A stretch of 64,000 bases of DNA from Flavobacteriales bacterium UBA1494 (lineage in GTDB: Bacteria; Bacteroidota; Bacteroidia; Flavobacteriales_E; Vicingaceae). This document shows positions 1 through 7,345 of this stretch, piece after piece (position 1 is the first letter of the stretch; the number at the start of each line of letters is the position of its first letter). Location: positions 1 to 64,000 of the forward strand of contig CAJJAT010000006.1 of the NCBI GenBank assembly GCA_905182175.1, read 5' to 3'. Made by a program: the position numbers and the translations under genes. Below the pieces are notes generated by a model. The model had not been told where the DNA came from and made no database searches. It worked only from the letters and a program-made list of their open reading frames with translations.

Positions 1-67
1 GAGAAAATTCTCTGAAAAGATTCGAATTAGAATAAAAAAAGTTTACCAACGCAAGTAAAAAATACCA

Positions 68-970
68 ATGAAAAACAAATTTCTAATTTCGATTCTAATT
101 TTCTTTTCTGCAAATTCATTTGGGCAAAGTGAGTATGCTAATTTTTTGAAAAAGTTTAAACCTAGTGATCAGCCATTAATAATTAATTCAGAAGATGTAC
201 TCAACAAAGACGATAACGGCAGACTAACTAAAGAAGAGCTTAAAAACTATCTAAATATTAGCTATGCTCCTTTTGATGAAAATGAAGATCTTTATATAGC
301 TGAATTTATAATAGAATATGAAGATTACCTTCTTTTTATCTACTCACATTTTATTAATGCATCCAAGGGCGATTACGGTATTAAAATTCATCTGGCATCA
401 ATTAATAAAGAAAGAAGGATAATTGACACTTTGTTTATAGGCCGTTACGCAGATGAGCAAGGTGCAAACTTACAAGAGCATTACACCAGCAATATTGCTT
501 TTAATATTGGTGAATTTAACATTTTCGTTGAGCGCACTCATACCGTTGAAAATGTGGATGATTATCTAAAAAAAATACCACCAGATAGTACGTTTGAAAA
601 TTGTGAATGGGGAATGTACCCTAATGGTTACTTTGAATTCTCATATAGAGAAAATCTGTCAGACACCTCCAGTGTTAGAGCTAAATTCAAAGAATTTTCT
701 ATGGGAGATGCTGTTTCTTATGATTTTGAAACTGAATCTGGGGAGAACATAGACTTTGCTGGAAAAGCGTTTATTGATGTTGAATTTGGCGTACTACTAC
801 CAGAATCTGAAATGAATTCAGAAAATCAAGGTTGGAGAACAAATACAGATTTACAAGATAAATGGTTTAAGATTTCATACATAGAAAGAGAACAACCTTT
901 GTATATTAACGGGCCAATAGGAAAAGTGAAAGTTATCATCAAAGCAGTTCCTGATGATAATGATAAATAG
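68..970 (+). CDS. Exported hypothetical protein
   Basis: 300-residue protein that I do not recognise. It starts with a clear signal peptide (MKNKFLISILIFFSANSFGQ, cleavage expected after residue 20), so it is exported to the periplasm or beyond. The mature part is acidic and mixed alpha/beta, with no Cys pair, no lipobox and no T9SS tail. The ATG is the first in-frame start after a stop-rich leader, and the hydrophobic segment directly after it supports this choice. A large inverted-repeat structure follows the stop codon at once, so gene plus palindrome may travel as one unit. The function is unknown; only the export prediction is firm. Confidence 0.75.
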   Translation: MKNKFLISILIFFSANSFGQSEYANFLKKFKPSDQPLIINSEDVLNKDDNGRLTKEELKNYLNISYAPFDENEDLYIAEFIIEYEDYLLFIYSHFINASKGDYGIKIHLASINKERRIIDTLFIGRYADEQGANLQEHYTSNIAFNIGEFNIFVERTHTVENVDDYLKKIPPDSTFENCEWGMYPNGYFEFSYRENLSDTSSVRAKFKEFSMGDAVSYDFETESGENIDFAGKAFIDVEFGVLLPESEMNSENQGWRTNTDLQDKWFKISYIEREQPLYINGPIGKVKVIIKAVPDDNDK

Positions 971-974
971 ACAT

Positions 975-1028
975 GCTACAACAAGACCTAAACTGCATTT
1001 AAACGCAGTTTAGCTAGCCGTTGTATGC
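975..1028. repeat. Nested imperfect palindrome, attC-like
   Basis: The inner arms are a perfect 9-bp inverted repeat (CTAAACTGC 988-996 and GCAGTTTAG 1005-1013) with an 8-base loop. The outer arms are GCTACAAC (975-982) and GTTGTAtGC (1020-1028), which pair except for one extra base at 1026. No T-run follows, so this is a poor terminator. The stem with unpaired spacers and an extrahelical base resembles an integron attC site, but the outer boxes do not match canonical RYYYAAC/GTTRRRY exactly. Confidence 0.5.
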
Positions 1029-1046
1029 CATTTAAAAAAAACTAAC

Positions 1047-1517
1047 TTGAAAAGAATAACAGTAAAAAAGGGACAAATTTTACAAAGGGCAGGCGACTTG
1101 AATACGAAGTTCTTTCAAGTGGAGTCAGGTTTGTTACGCAGTTATTCCATTGACAAAAAAGGAAAAGAACATATCTATCAGTTCGCTCTCGAAAATTGGG
1201 TAATTGCTGATGCTACTCCAAATGATGAACCTTGTGATTTGTTTATTGACTGTTTGGAGGATTCTATTATAATCCGACTAGAAAAAGATTTTGATACTTT
1301 GTCAAATGACCCTCTTAAATTAGCCAAAAGATTAAAAGTACTACAAAAGCGTATCGTAATGTTGATGAGCTCAGTCGCTCTTGAACGTTATGAACATTTT
1401 ATTACGACTTATCCATCTATTATTCAAAGAGTACCACAAAGAATGATAGCTTCCTATTTAGGCATCACTCCAGAAGCGTTGAGCCGTGTTCGGAAAGAGA
1501 TTTCTCTTAGAAAATAG
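1047..1517 (+). CDS. Crp/Fnr-family transcriptional regulator, short N-terminus
   Basis: 156 residues with a cyclic-nucleotide-binding-type beta-roll (about residues 5-85), a dimer helix (about 88-118) and a C-terminal winged helix (about 122-152). The recognition helix contains E143-A-L-S146-R147, the E-x-x-S-R pattern by which FNR-type proteins read TTGAT half-sites, and two TTGAT-N4-ATCAA boxes lie just downstream at 1533 and 3721. There is no N-terminal Cys cluster for an Fe-S sensor. Family members usually run to about 190-230 residues. Here the frame opens only 12 codons upstream of a TTG start, directly after a palindrome, so the N-terminal helix is missing, either by truncation or by adaptation. 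It probably controls the following three genes. Confidence 0.8.
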   Translation: MKRITVKKGQILQRAGDLNTKFFQVESGLLRSYSIDKKGKEHIYQFALENWVIADATPNDEPCDLFIDCLEDSIIIRLEKDFDTLSNDPLKLAKRLKVLQKRIVMLMSSVALERYEHFITTYPSIIQRVPQRMIASYLGITPEALSRVRKEISLRK

Positions 1518-1532
1518 GCTGCTTTTCGTTTC

Positions 1533-1546
1533 TTGATGTACATCAA
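1533..1546. promoter_or_regulatory. FNR-type operator, upstream of the 1613 gene
   Basis: TTGATGTACATCAA is a perfect dyad matching the FNR/DNR consensus TTGAT-N4-ATCAA. Its centre lies about 40 bases upstream of the start inferred from the -7-like box at 1569, the class II activator position. An identical arrangement with the same 22-base spacing occurs at 3721. Confidence 0.75.
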
Positions 1547-1568
1547 TGCACAACTTTTTTAAACACTT

Positions 1569-1576
1569 CATCTTTG
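1569..1576 (+). promoter_or_regulatory. -7 promoter element for the 1613 gene
   Basis: CATCTTTG followed by CACC is a one-base variant of the Bacteroidota -7 box TAnnTTTG. It lies exactly 22 bases after the FNR-type dyad and 36 bases before the start codon. Confidence 0.5.
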
Positions 1577-1612
1577 CACCGTCAATTATGATTTAATTTA
1601 AAAAAGAATAAA

Positions 1613-2845
1613 ATGAAAGTACAATTTAGAATTATCGCAGCACTGTCATTGGTAATGACAGGCTTTATGGCTTTTGCCAGCACACCACAAGCAGTAAACG
1701 TTATTAAGTTTGGAGACGCTAAAACATTATTTGTTGGCGACAGCAAATCTGCAACTTTGTATGCTTACACCATAGCGAGCTCCGAAAATGCTACGGCTCA
1801 ACAAGGATATAATATCCACGATTTGAGCCAAAAAATCGCCACTTTTGCCAAAATAAGTCCATTGGATATTTTGGTAAGAGATATGGCTATAAATCCTGCC
1901 AACAAAGAAGCATATATTGCTTTTGACACCAAAACTAAATCGGGCTATTTATCTCAAATTATAATTGTTAACCAATCGGGAGAAATTAGAGAGTTTGATT
2001 TGAGAAAAACAACACACAAAGAAGTTAAACTAACTGATGCTCCTACTTCTGACTTCAAATATTGGGATAAAACATCAATGCGAAGTTTTACTTTCACGGA
2101 TATTGATTTACACAAAGGGAAAGTCTATATAAGTGGAATGTCAAATGCTGAATTTTCTTCGGCTTTGAGAATGGTAGATTTTCCATTTAACGATTCAAAA
2201 GTAAGCACTACTTCGGTAGAAATTTTTCATGCTGTACACGGACAAATGGAAACTCGTGCACCCATTCAAACTTTAACGTTTGTTACCTTAGAAGATGGAG
2301 ATTATATTTTAGCGGCATACACTTGCACGCCATTGGTACTAATTCCTGTAAAAGAACTAAAAGATGGGGCACATATTGTAGGTAAAACCATTGCCGAAAT
2401 GGGCTACGGCAATACGCCAATAGATATTATAAAATTCAAATCAGCAGGTATGGATAAAGTGCCTTATGAAGGCATTATTCTTTCTAATAAAAACAAATCT
2501 GCCCAATTTGTCAAACTAAATGATATCAAAGAAAGTAATAAAGCAGAATCCATCGGATACGCAGGTATTGGAGAAGCAGGAACAGCGCGAACTACATTAC
2601 CACTTACCAATTTATTGCAATTAGACGACCAAGACGATTATCATATCACAACGATTAAAAGAAACCCTGACAATGGTAGTTTGGAATTACTTTCTTATTT
2701 AAAAAATGTGTATTTCAGATTAGATGAATTTGTTAGCGAATATGACCAACCTTCTTATATATATGAAGGACAGCAAATGCAAAGTAAAACATTTCAGAAT
2801 ATGATAATTCAGGACATAGACAAAACTGAGTTTATCAAAAAATAA
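1613..2845 (+). CDS. Exported propeller-like protein, putative FNR-box target
   Basis: 410 residues with an N-terminal signal peptide (about residues 1-23, ending near AFAS). The rest is beta-rich, with recurring short segments of the type 'xxLYAYTI', 'xxxYISGM' and 'xILAAYTC', suggesting a beta-propeller or similar repeat fold in the periplasm. I see no haem-binding CxxCH, no metal cluster and no catalytic motif. An FNR-type dyad and -7 box precede it, and a hairpin separates it from the Ig-like gene at 2914. The context suggests expression under low oxygen or NO, with an electron-transfer or sensing role possible. That is inference; I do not recognise the family. Confidence 0.7.
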   Translation: MKVQFRIIAALSLVMTGFMAFASTPQAVNVIKFGDAKTLFVGDSKSATLYAYTIASSENATAQQGYNIHDLSQKIATFAKISPLDILVRDMAINPANKEAYIAFDTKTKSGYLSQIIIVNQSGEIREFDLRKTTHKEVKLTDAPTSDFKYWDKTSMRSFTFTDIDLHKGKVYISGMSNAEFSSALRMVDFPFNDSKVSTTSVEIFHAVHGQMETRAPIQTLTFVTLEDGDYILAAYTCTPLVLIPVKELKDGAHIVGKTIAEMGYGNTPIDIIKFKSAGMDKVPYEGIILSNKNKSAQFVKLNDIKESNKAESIGYAGIGEAGTARTTLPLTNLLQLDDQDDYHITTIKRNPDNGSLELLSYLKNVYFRLDEFVSEYDQPSYIYEGQQMQSKTFQNMIIQDIDKTEFIKK

Positions 2846-2860
2846 CACTTCAATTTTCAC

Positions 2861-2900
2861 AAATCTCCTGCAACTCTACCTTTTGAGTTGAAGGAGATTT
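2861..2900 (+). terminator. Hairpin between the 1613 and 2914 genes
   Basis: AAATCTCC at 2861-2868 pairs with GGAGATTT at 2893-2900, and CAACTC at 2871-2876 with GAGTTG at 2885-2890. The stem is nearly continuous at 15 of 16 positions, around an 8-base loop. Only a short T-rich tail follows, so it may be a partial terminator or a processing site. Confidence 0.6.
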
Positions 2901-2913
2901 TACTTTAATCAGT

Positions 2914-3696
2914 ATGAGAACAATACTTTTTCTACTTGTAACTTGTCAATTATTTGCTCAAAAAAATGGTTTAACAGAAGTGATACATATTTATCCTACT
3001 GCGGATTCCCTACCTGTAAATCTTACTCGGTTTTATATAGAGTTTTCTAAACCTATGCAAGAAATGGGTATACTAAAACATATAAAACTGACCAACAAAA
3101 AAGGTGAGAACATAACAGGTGTTTTTTTTGAAAACCAATATGAATTGTGGGATGAAGACCGTATGAAGGTAACTCTTATTATAGACCCTGGCAGAGTAAA
3201 AACAGGTTTGTTGGCAAATAAAATAATGGGAAGAGCATTTGATGAAGGACAACTATACACGCTCACGGTTGATAGCCTTTTATTAGATTTTAATGATCAA
3301 AAATTGGCAACGTCTTTTTCAAAAACTTTTGTAGCGGTAAAAGAAGATAGCATTCCACCCAAAGTTGAATTATGGCATTATACTATTCCAAAAAGTAAAA
3401 GTAAACAACTATTGATTATCGATTTCAATGATAAAATAGACCATATCTCTGCTCAAACCTTCATTAGGATAACCTATGAAGGCAAAATAGTTGACGGCAA
3501 ATTTTCATTGAAACGAAACGAACAGCAATGGGTTTTTGAACCTCAAAAAAAATGGAAAAAAAGAGAATATACAATCGAAGTCAGCAACAACTTAGAAGAT
3601 ATTGCTACTAATTCTATGTATCAAGTATTTGACCACAAGTTAGGAGATTTTAAAGAGCAACAAGAAAATAGCACCTTCACTTTCAACATAAAATAA
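2914..3696 (+). CDS. Exported Ig-like (SbsA-type) domain protein
   Basis: 260 residues. It has a short signal peptide (MRTILFLLVTCQLFAQ), then two beta-sandwich segments. The first (about 20-145) has the 'IHIYPTADSLPVNLTRFYI' and 'FSKPMQE' pattern of bacterial SbsA-type Ig-like domains, in which 'F(S/N)KPM' is typical. The second begins near 'SIPPKVELW'. Such domains act in extracytoplasmic binding or as structural modules, and no catalytic site is visible. It lies 68 bases after the propeller-like gene and is probably read from the same promoter through the intervening hairpin. The exact function is unknown. Confidence 0.7.
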   Translation: MRTILFLLVTCQLFAQKNGLTEVIHIYPTADSLPVNLTRFYIEFSKPMQEMGILKHIKLTNKKGENITGVFFENQYELWDEDRMKVTLIIDPGRVKTGLLANKIMGRAFDEGQLYTLTVDSLLLDFNDQKLATSFSKTFVAVKEDSIPPKVELWHYTIPKSKSKQLLIIDFNDKIDHISAQTFIRITYEGKIVDGKFSLKRNEQQWVFEPQKKWKKREYTIEVSNNLEDIATNSMYQVFDHKLGDFKEQQENSTFTFNIK

Positions 3697-3720
3697 TGCA
3701 ATAAAACACCTTTTTATTTC

Positions 3721-3734
3721 TTGATGTATATCAA
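3721..3734. promoter_or_regulatory. FNR-type operator, upstream of the DoxX-like gene
   Basis: TTGATGTATATCAA is a second perfect TTGAT-N4-ATCAA dyad. After 22 bases comes CAATTTTA, in the same place as CATCTTTG at the 1613 gene. The preceding 'TTTC' and following 'TGCA' are also shared with the first copy. Confidence 0.75.
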
Positions 3735-3791
3735 TGCAAAGCATATTGTAAAGTACCAATTTTACAATTATTAATTAACTAAATCGAAAAA

Positions 3792-4175
3792 ATGAACACA
3801 TTACACGAAACGCAAATTAGCAAAACAAGGAAAATAGCAGGTTATACACTCTCTGTTATTCCGTCATTAATGATATTAATGGCAGGTATTATGAAAGTAA
3901 TCGGCAATGCAGAAATGCTCGAAAATATGAGTAAGATTACTAATTGGGGCGATAAAATGCTTCTAATAGGCTTAATAGAATTATCAGCTTTGACACTTTA
4001 TTGGATTCCTAAAACAAGTAATATAGGATTTTTCTTATTGGCTTCTTTTGGAGGTGGAATAATTGTAGCCGAAGTAGTAGGCGGTAATTTTCCACTACCG
4101 GGTATTATGGTAGCTTCGCTATTTTATGTAGGCACAATGCTAAGAAAGCCTTCTTTATCGGGAATGAATCTATAG
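3792..4175 (+). CDS. DoxX-like small integral membrane protein
   Basis: 127 residues with four predicted membrane helices (about 17-39, 53-70, 76-96 and 99-118) and no signal peptide. The arrangement and the phrases 'AGIMKVIGNAEMLENM' and 'FPLPGIMVASLFYVGTM' fit the DoxX-like family of small inner-membrane proteins, whose members are linked loosely to redox and thiol homeostasis. It has its own FNR-type box 58 bases upstream, so it appears to be co-regulated with the 1613 gene and not simply cotranscribed. The family call is fairly confident; the role is unknown. Confidence 0.7.
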   Translation: MNTLHETQISKTRKIAGYTLSVIPSLMILMAGIMKVIGNAEMLENMSKITNWGDKMLLIGLIELSALTLYWIPKTSNIGFFLLASFGGGIIVAEVVGGNFPLPGIMVASLFYVGTMLRKPSLSGMNL

Positions 4176-4210
4176 ACGTTAAAGAAAACAGCACACAATC
4201 GAGTAGACGG

Positions 4211-4296
4211 CTCCGTTCCTAAATAGAAACGGAGTTCGTACTTCGACAAGCTCAGCAACCACATCTCACAGCTCTGCTGAGCTTTTGTCGAAGTAC
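4211..4296. repeat. Two tandem hairpins, the second REP-like
   Basis: Hairpin 1 has arms CTCCGTT 4211-4217 and AACGGAG 4228-4234. Hairpin 2 has a 20-base left arm at 4238-4257 (core CTTCGACAAGCTCAGC) and a right arm at 4275-4296 (TGCTGAGC, TTTTGTCGAAGTAC) that pair throughout except for a 2-base bulge. The CTTCGACAAGCTCAG core is of the REP type known from many bacterial genomes. A decayed copy of the right arm occurs at 43,480-43,497. Confidence 0.7.
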
Positions 4297-4299
4297 CAC

Positions 4300-5187
4300 C
4301 GTACCCATCGTCTGCCGCTCAGGATAAACCAAGCGGGTATGTTATACGGCGGTTCGTTAACCATCATGACAATTGCTCTTTACACCAATTATCGCTATCT
4401 CATACTTTCATAAAATGCTACATTTTTACTAGAACATTGTCTTTAAACGCAAAATATGTTCCTAATCTAATTTCTGAAAGGATTGCGTTCAGTCCTTCCC
4501 TGTTTGTGAGACCTGTGTGTTTTACACACCTCGATTAGCTCACTTTCATTTTTTTACTTTTAAAGGTGTTCGTGAATGCTTTGCATTTCCCATAGGTACT
4601 ATGACTTCGGCTGACTTCTCTGTTTTGCCAACTCGTGACTTCAGAGATCTCTCTTGGTAAGGTAAATATCCCTCCGTCTAATCCCGCAGAATCTACATAG
4701 TAGCCATTTTGTTGTTCTTAGGGCTTTACAAAGATGCGATGCACTGAGTTTATCGAAGTGTTCTTGCTTAACCAAGCTATTATGCCTCGTATACTATTCC
4801 TGCTTGGTTTATTCTGAGCAGCAGGCGAAGGGTCGGTTCAGACTTTTGTAGTTTCGCTTTACTCGTTCTATGTTTTCTTTTTTTGTATTCGTGAATGCAA
4901 AGCATTTCTTTACTTCTAAGGTCACCTTTAACAAGCTTGCGTCTTGCTAATGCTTCCAGGCACGACCCTAGCGCATAAGAGACTTACACCCTTTGGAATC
5001 TATTCAATATTTAAAAGAACTATTTACCATTCAAGGCACACACAAGCTGTATAATGCATTGTGGCTTTAGCAGTTTGGTTAGCTTCTTCCCTATTTGAAA
5101 CTCCACAAAATCCGCTCGACGGATTTCGTGAAAAAGAAAAAGGCACAAAACCGCAAGCGGTTTTTATTCTTTAGTAAATTCAAAGTG
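4300..5187. other. Gene-free spacer with further palindromes
   Basis: No believable coding frame is present on either strand. Two 21-base segments, 4569-4589 and 4888-4908, share TTCGTGAATGC and GCATTTC, and differ only in the three central bases (TTT against AAA). Both are therefore palindromic AATGC-N3-GCATT units with opposite loops. Two more hairpins lie at 5108-5126 (AAATCCG/CGGATTT) and 5147-5164 (AAAACCGC/GCGGTTTT, followed by T and a T-rich tail). The latter could act as a terminator. A segment near 4740-4762 (GAGTTTATCGAAGT) resembles a worn REP arm. Confidence 0.55.
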
Positions 5188-5230
5188 TTAATTTTAATTA
5201 CATCACAATAAACCATAGAGTGACGTTAGC
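5188..5230. repeat. Cassette-boundary-like element, copy 1
   Basis: TTAATTTTA, six bases, TCACAAT, ten bases, then GTGACGTTAGC. The same parts with the same 6-base spacing occur at 6191-6234. This copy ends 11 bases before the ATG of the FkbM gene. No promoter box is visible between element and gene. Confidence 0.6.
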
Positions 5231-5241
5231 ATTAATTTTTT

Positions 5242-5967
5242 ATGCAAAAATTAAAACATTTTATATTATCGATCATAGGCAACATATTAAGACGTGTCTA
5301 TCGAAATAAAATTTAATATGGAGGTCATAAAATTTGCACCAATTCAGATTTAGTCAGTAATGCCTCCGTAGCCCTCATATATTTTAATAAGTATGAAAAA
5401 GATGAAATTGAGTTGTGTTCAAAATATATTAACTCAAAATCAGATGTTGTAGAACTAGGAACAAGTATTGGCGTTGTAGCTTCTCATCTTCAACAAAACA
5501 ATAACATAAAAAAAATGATTTGCGTAGAAGCAAACCCTTACTTGCATGAATTACTCAGACAAACATTCAGTATTAACAGCTTTAAAGAAACTACTCTATT
5601 AGAAGTTGCTATTTCTAATAACAATAAGCCGGTCTACTTTTCTATGCGATACAGCAATGAACTTGGGAAAATAGTTGAACATTCTGAAATAAAGATAAAC
5701 GCCAAGTCACTTCAACAAATAATCACAGAAAACCAAATAACCAATTACTCCCTTGTCTGTGATATCGAGGGAGCCGAATGTAGTTTTATTTTTGATGAAG
5801 AACTTACTGGTTGTCAACTAGCAATTATTGAGCTACATCCCAGCAAGTGGGAAGAAAAACATTATTCAATTAAAGAATTAAGTGACCTAATTCAAGACAA
5901 AGGTTTTGAACTGTTAGAACAAGTTAATTATACATCTGTATTTAAACGGATTGCTAACAAAACCTAA
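5242..5967 (+). pseudogene. FkbM-family SAM methyltransferase with one in-frame stop
   Basis: Reading from the ATG at 5242, one frame runs to the stop at 5967 and is interrupted only by TAA at 5314-5316 (codon 25). Downstream the protein continues in frame as YGGHKICTNSD, then EKDEIELCSKYINSKSDVVE and LGTSIG. This is the usual FkbM layout: a short lead, a conserved helix, then SAM-binding motif I (ELGTSIG) and the acidic ribose contact (CVEANP). 'SLVCDIEGAE' is the family's downstream D-x-E-G motif. The total of 241 codons fits the family. The frame is fully preserved, so a single nonsense mutation is the simplest reading. Translation could also restart at TTG 5413, giving 184 residues without the lead. 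Confidence 0.75.
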
Positions 5968-6190
5968 AACCGATTGAAACTGGTTGTACCTAACCGATAA
6001 TATACCCATCACAATCACCATTTTTCATAGTCGAAAATTTGAACTTAAGGGCATTACAATTCCTATTTTTCAATCCGTACCAAAGGACACACCTAACACA
6101 GTGGGTCGTCAGAAAAATTCAATAAATTAAATATCGGTTTCCACGATCACAGTTCTCTTGTCACAGCTTTCCTACTTCAACAGGAAAGCC

Positions 6191-6234
6191 TTAATTTTAT
6201 ATGCCTCACAATGGCACGAAAATGTGACATTGGC
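6191..6234. repeat. Cassette-boundary-like element, copy 2
   Basis: TTAATTTTA, six bases, TCACAAT, eleven bases, then GTGACATTGGC. It matches the 5188 copy at equal spacing, with two transitions in the last block. It ends 14 bases before the CYTH start codon. The inner part can also fold (AATGgCAC against GTGaCATT). The two copies are 1003-1004 bp apart and bracket exactly one gene plus its spacer. Confidence 0.6.
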
Positions 6235-6248
6235 CTCAAGTAAATAAT

Positions 6249-6719
6249 ATGGGATTAGAAATTGAAAGAAAGTTCTTGATTAAAAACGACTCCTGGAAGA
6301 ACGAAATAAAAAAAACGATCTCCATTAGACAAGGATACCTTAATTCGGAGGTCGAAAGAACCGTTCGAATAAGAATTCAAGGAGAACGAGGAGTTTTAAC
6401 AATAAAAGGAAAGAATCAGAACGTTACAAGAAAAGAGTTTGAATATCAAATCCCATTGGATGACGCACTAAATTTACTCTCCATGTGCGAAAAACCCATT
6501 ATAGAGAAAACTAGATTCTTAATCCCTTCGAATCATAGTACTTGGGAAATAGATGTTTTTGATGGAGAAAACAAAGGCCTAGTTATAGCTGAAATCGAGC
6601 TAACCTCTGAAGAGGAATCTTTTGATATTCCAAACTGGCTCGGCGAGGAAGTGTCTTCTGAATCAAAATATTATAACTCATCATTAATCACTAGCCCCTA
6701 TGGCAATTGGAAAAAGTAA
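6249..6719 (+). CDS. CYTH-domain protein
   Basis: 156 residues making up a single CYTH (triphosphate tunnel) domain. The signature E-x-E-x-K is at the start (MGLEIERKFL, residues 4-8). 'VRIRIQGERGVLTIKGK' supplies the paired basic tunnel residues, and 'VIAEIELTSEEE' near residues 115-125 is the conserved acidic strand that binds metal. The length matches bacterial single-domain members. Family members hydrolyse inorganic or organic triphosphates (tripolyphosphatase, thiamine triphosphatase) or act as class IV adenylate cyclases; the substrate cannot be told from sequence here. It is intact, in contrast to the broken FkbM gene upstream. It is preceded by the 44-bp boundary element and not by a recognisable promoter. 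Confidence 0.85.
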   Translation: MGLEIERKFLIKNDSWKNEIKKTISIRQGYLNSEVERTVRIRIQGERGVLTIKGKNQNVTRKEFEYQIPLDDALNLLSMCEKPIIEKTRFLIPSNHSTWEIDVFDGENKGLVIAEIELTSEEESFDIPNWLGEEVSSESKYYNSSLITSPYGNWKK

Positions 6720-7345
6720 TCTCAAATTTTCTAGTTCTCGTAGACTTACATTCACTGAACGTAAAGATGTATTGCCACCAGAGTAGTATACAAAGAACTT
6801 TAATTTCAGACAATTGCATTAATCACAATAGGGATTTAGGATAAAAACTAAGTAATAGAAAGTTTGCCTTCAGCCGCTGATAAAATTACAGCGACTCTCA
6901 ACTTAGGTGCTGCTTCAGAGCATTTAAATACTGTTTTAAATATGGTTATTCGTTGGACCAAATATTAAATGGTTCTTTATGGCTTATCGTTCACTTTTCG
7001 TCCAAAGAATATCGCAAATTGCCTCTTTCGGAATGAATGTCGCTTTGAAGTAAAACGAGTTTCCATCAATTAAAAAGTGGAATCGGTAAAATCGGGAGAT
7101 TCACACAGCGTTTTAGTTGGTAAAATAACTAACAAAGCGACTTAATAAAATAGTCGCATATTTTGTAAGTAGACCAAAACGTTATATTTAAGCATAGATA
7201 ACAACTAACCATTGTTATGCATTAGAGTGTATTCTCCCAAAACATCTTGCTCCGCGTTAGCTTTTGTTTGCCTACCGTCCTAGTTTTTGAACAAGTGACT
7301 TCCCCGCTAAAAAACATAAACGAAAGATATGTGTTAAACGTAGCG
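6720..7345. other. Gene-free spacer
   Basis: No supported gene. TCACAAT with an upstream TTAATTTC near 6811-6838 partly resembles the boundary element. A 15-base motif CAAAACGTTATATTT at 7175-7189 recurs exactly at 16,838-16,852. GATAACAA and TTGTTATGC near 7197-7220 form a small dyad. A frame opening at TTG 7247 reads into the next gene but has no coding character before 7346. Confidence 0.5.

Noticed and set aside
988-1013. Ordinary terminator after the first gene
   Set aside because: The stem is perfect but has no T-run on either side, and it is nested in a second pair of arms, which suits a recombination-type palindrome better.
4440-5000. Possible group II intron, reverse-transcriptase or transposase remnant
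   Set aside because: Parts of the spacer gave short peptides reminiscent of such elements on both strands, but no motif could be confirmed and no intron domain V-like hairpin was found.
7247-7345. TTG start for the membrane protein at 7346
   Set aside because: The added residues have no membrane or domain character, and an ATG follows directly before the coherent part.
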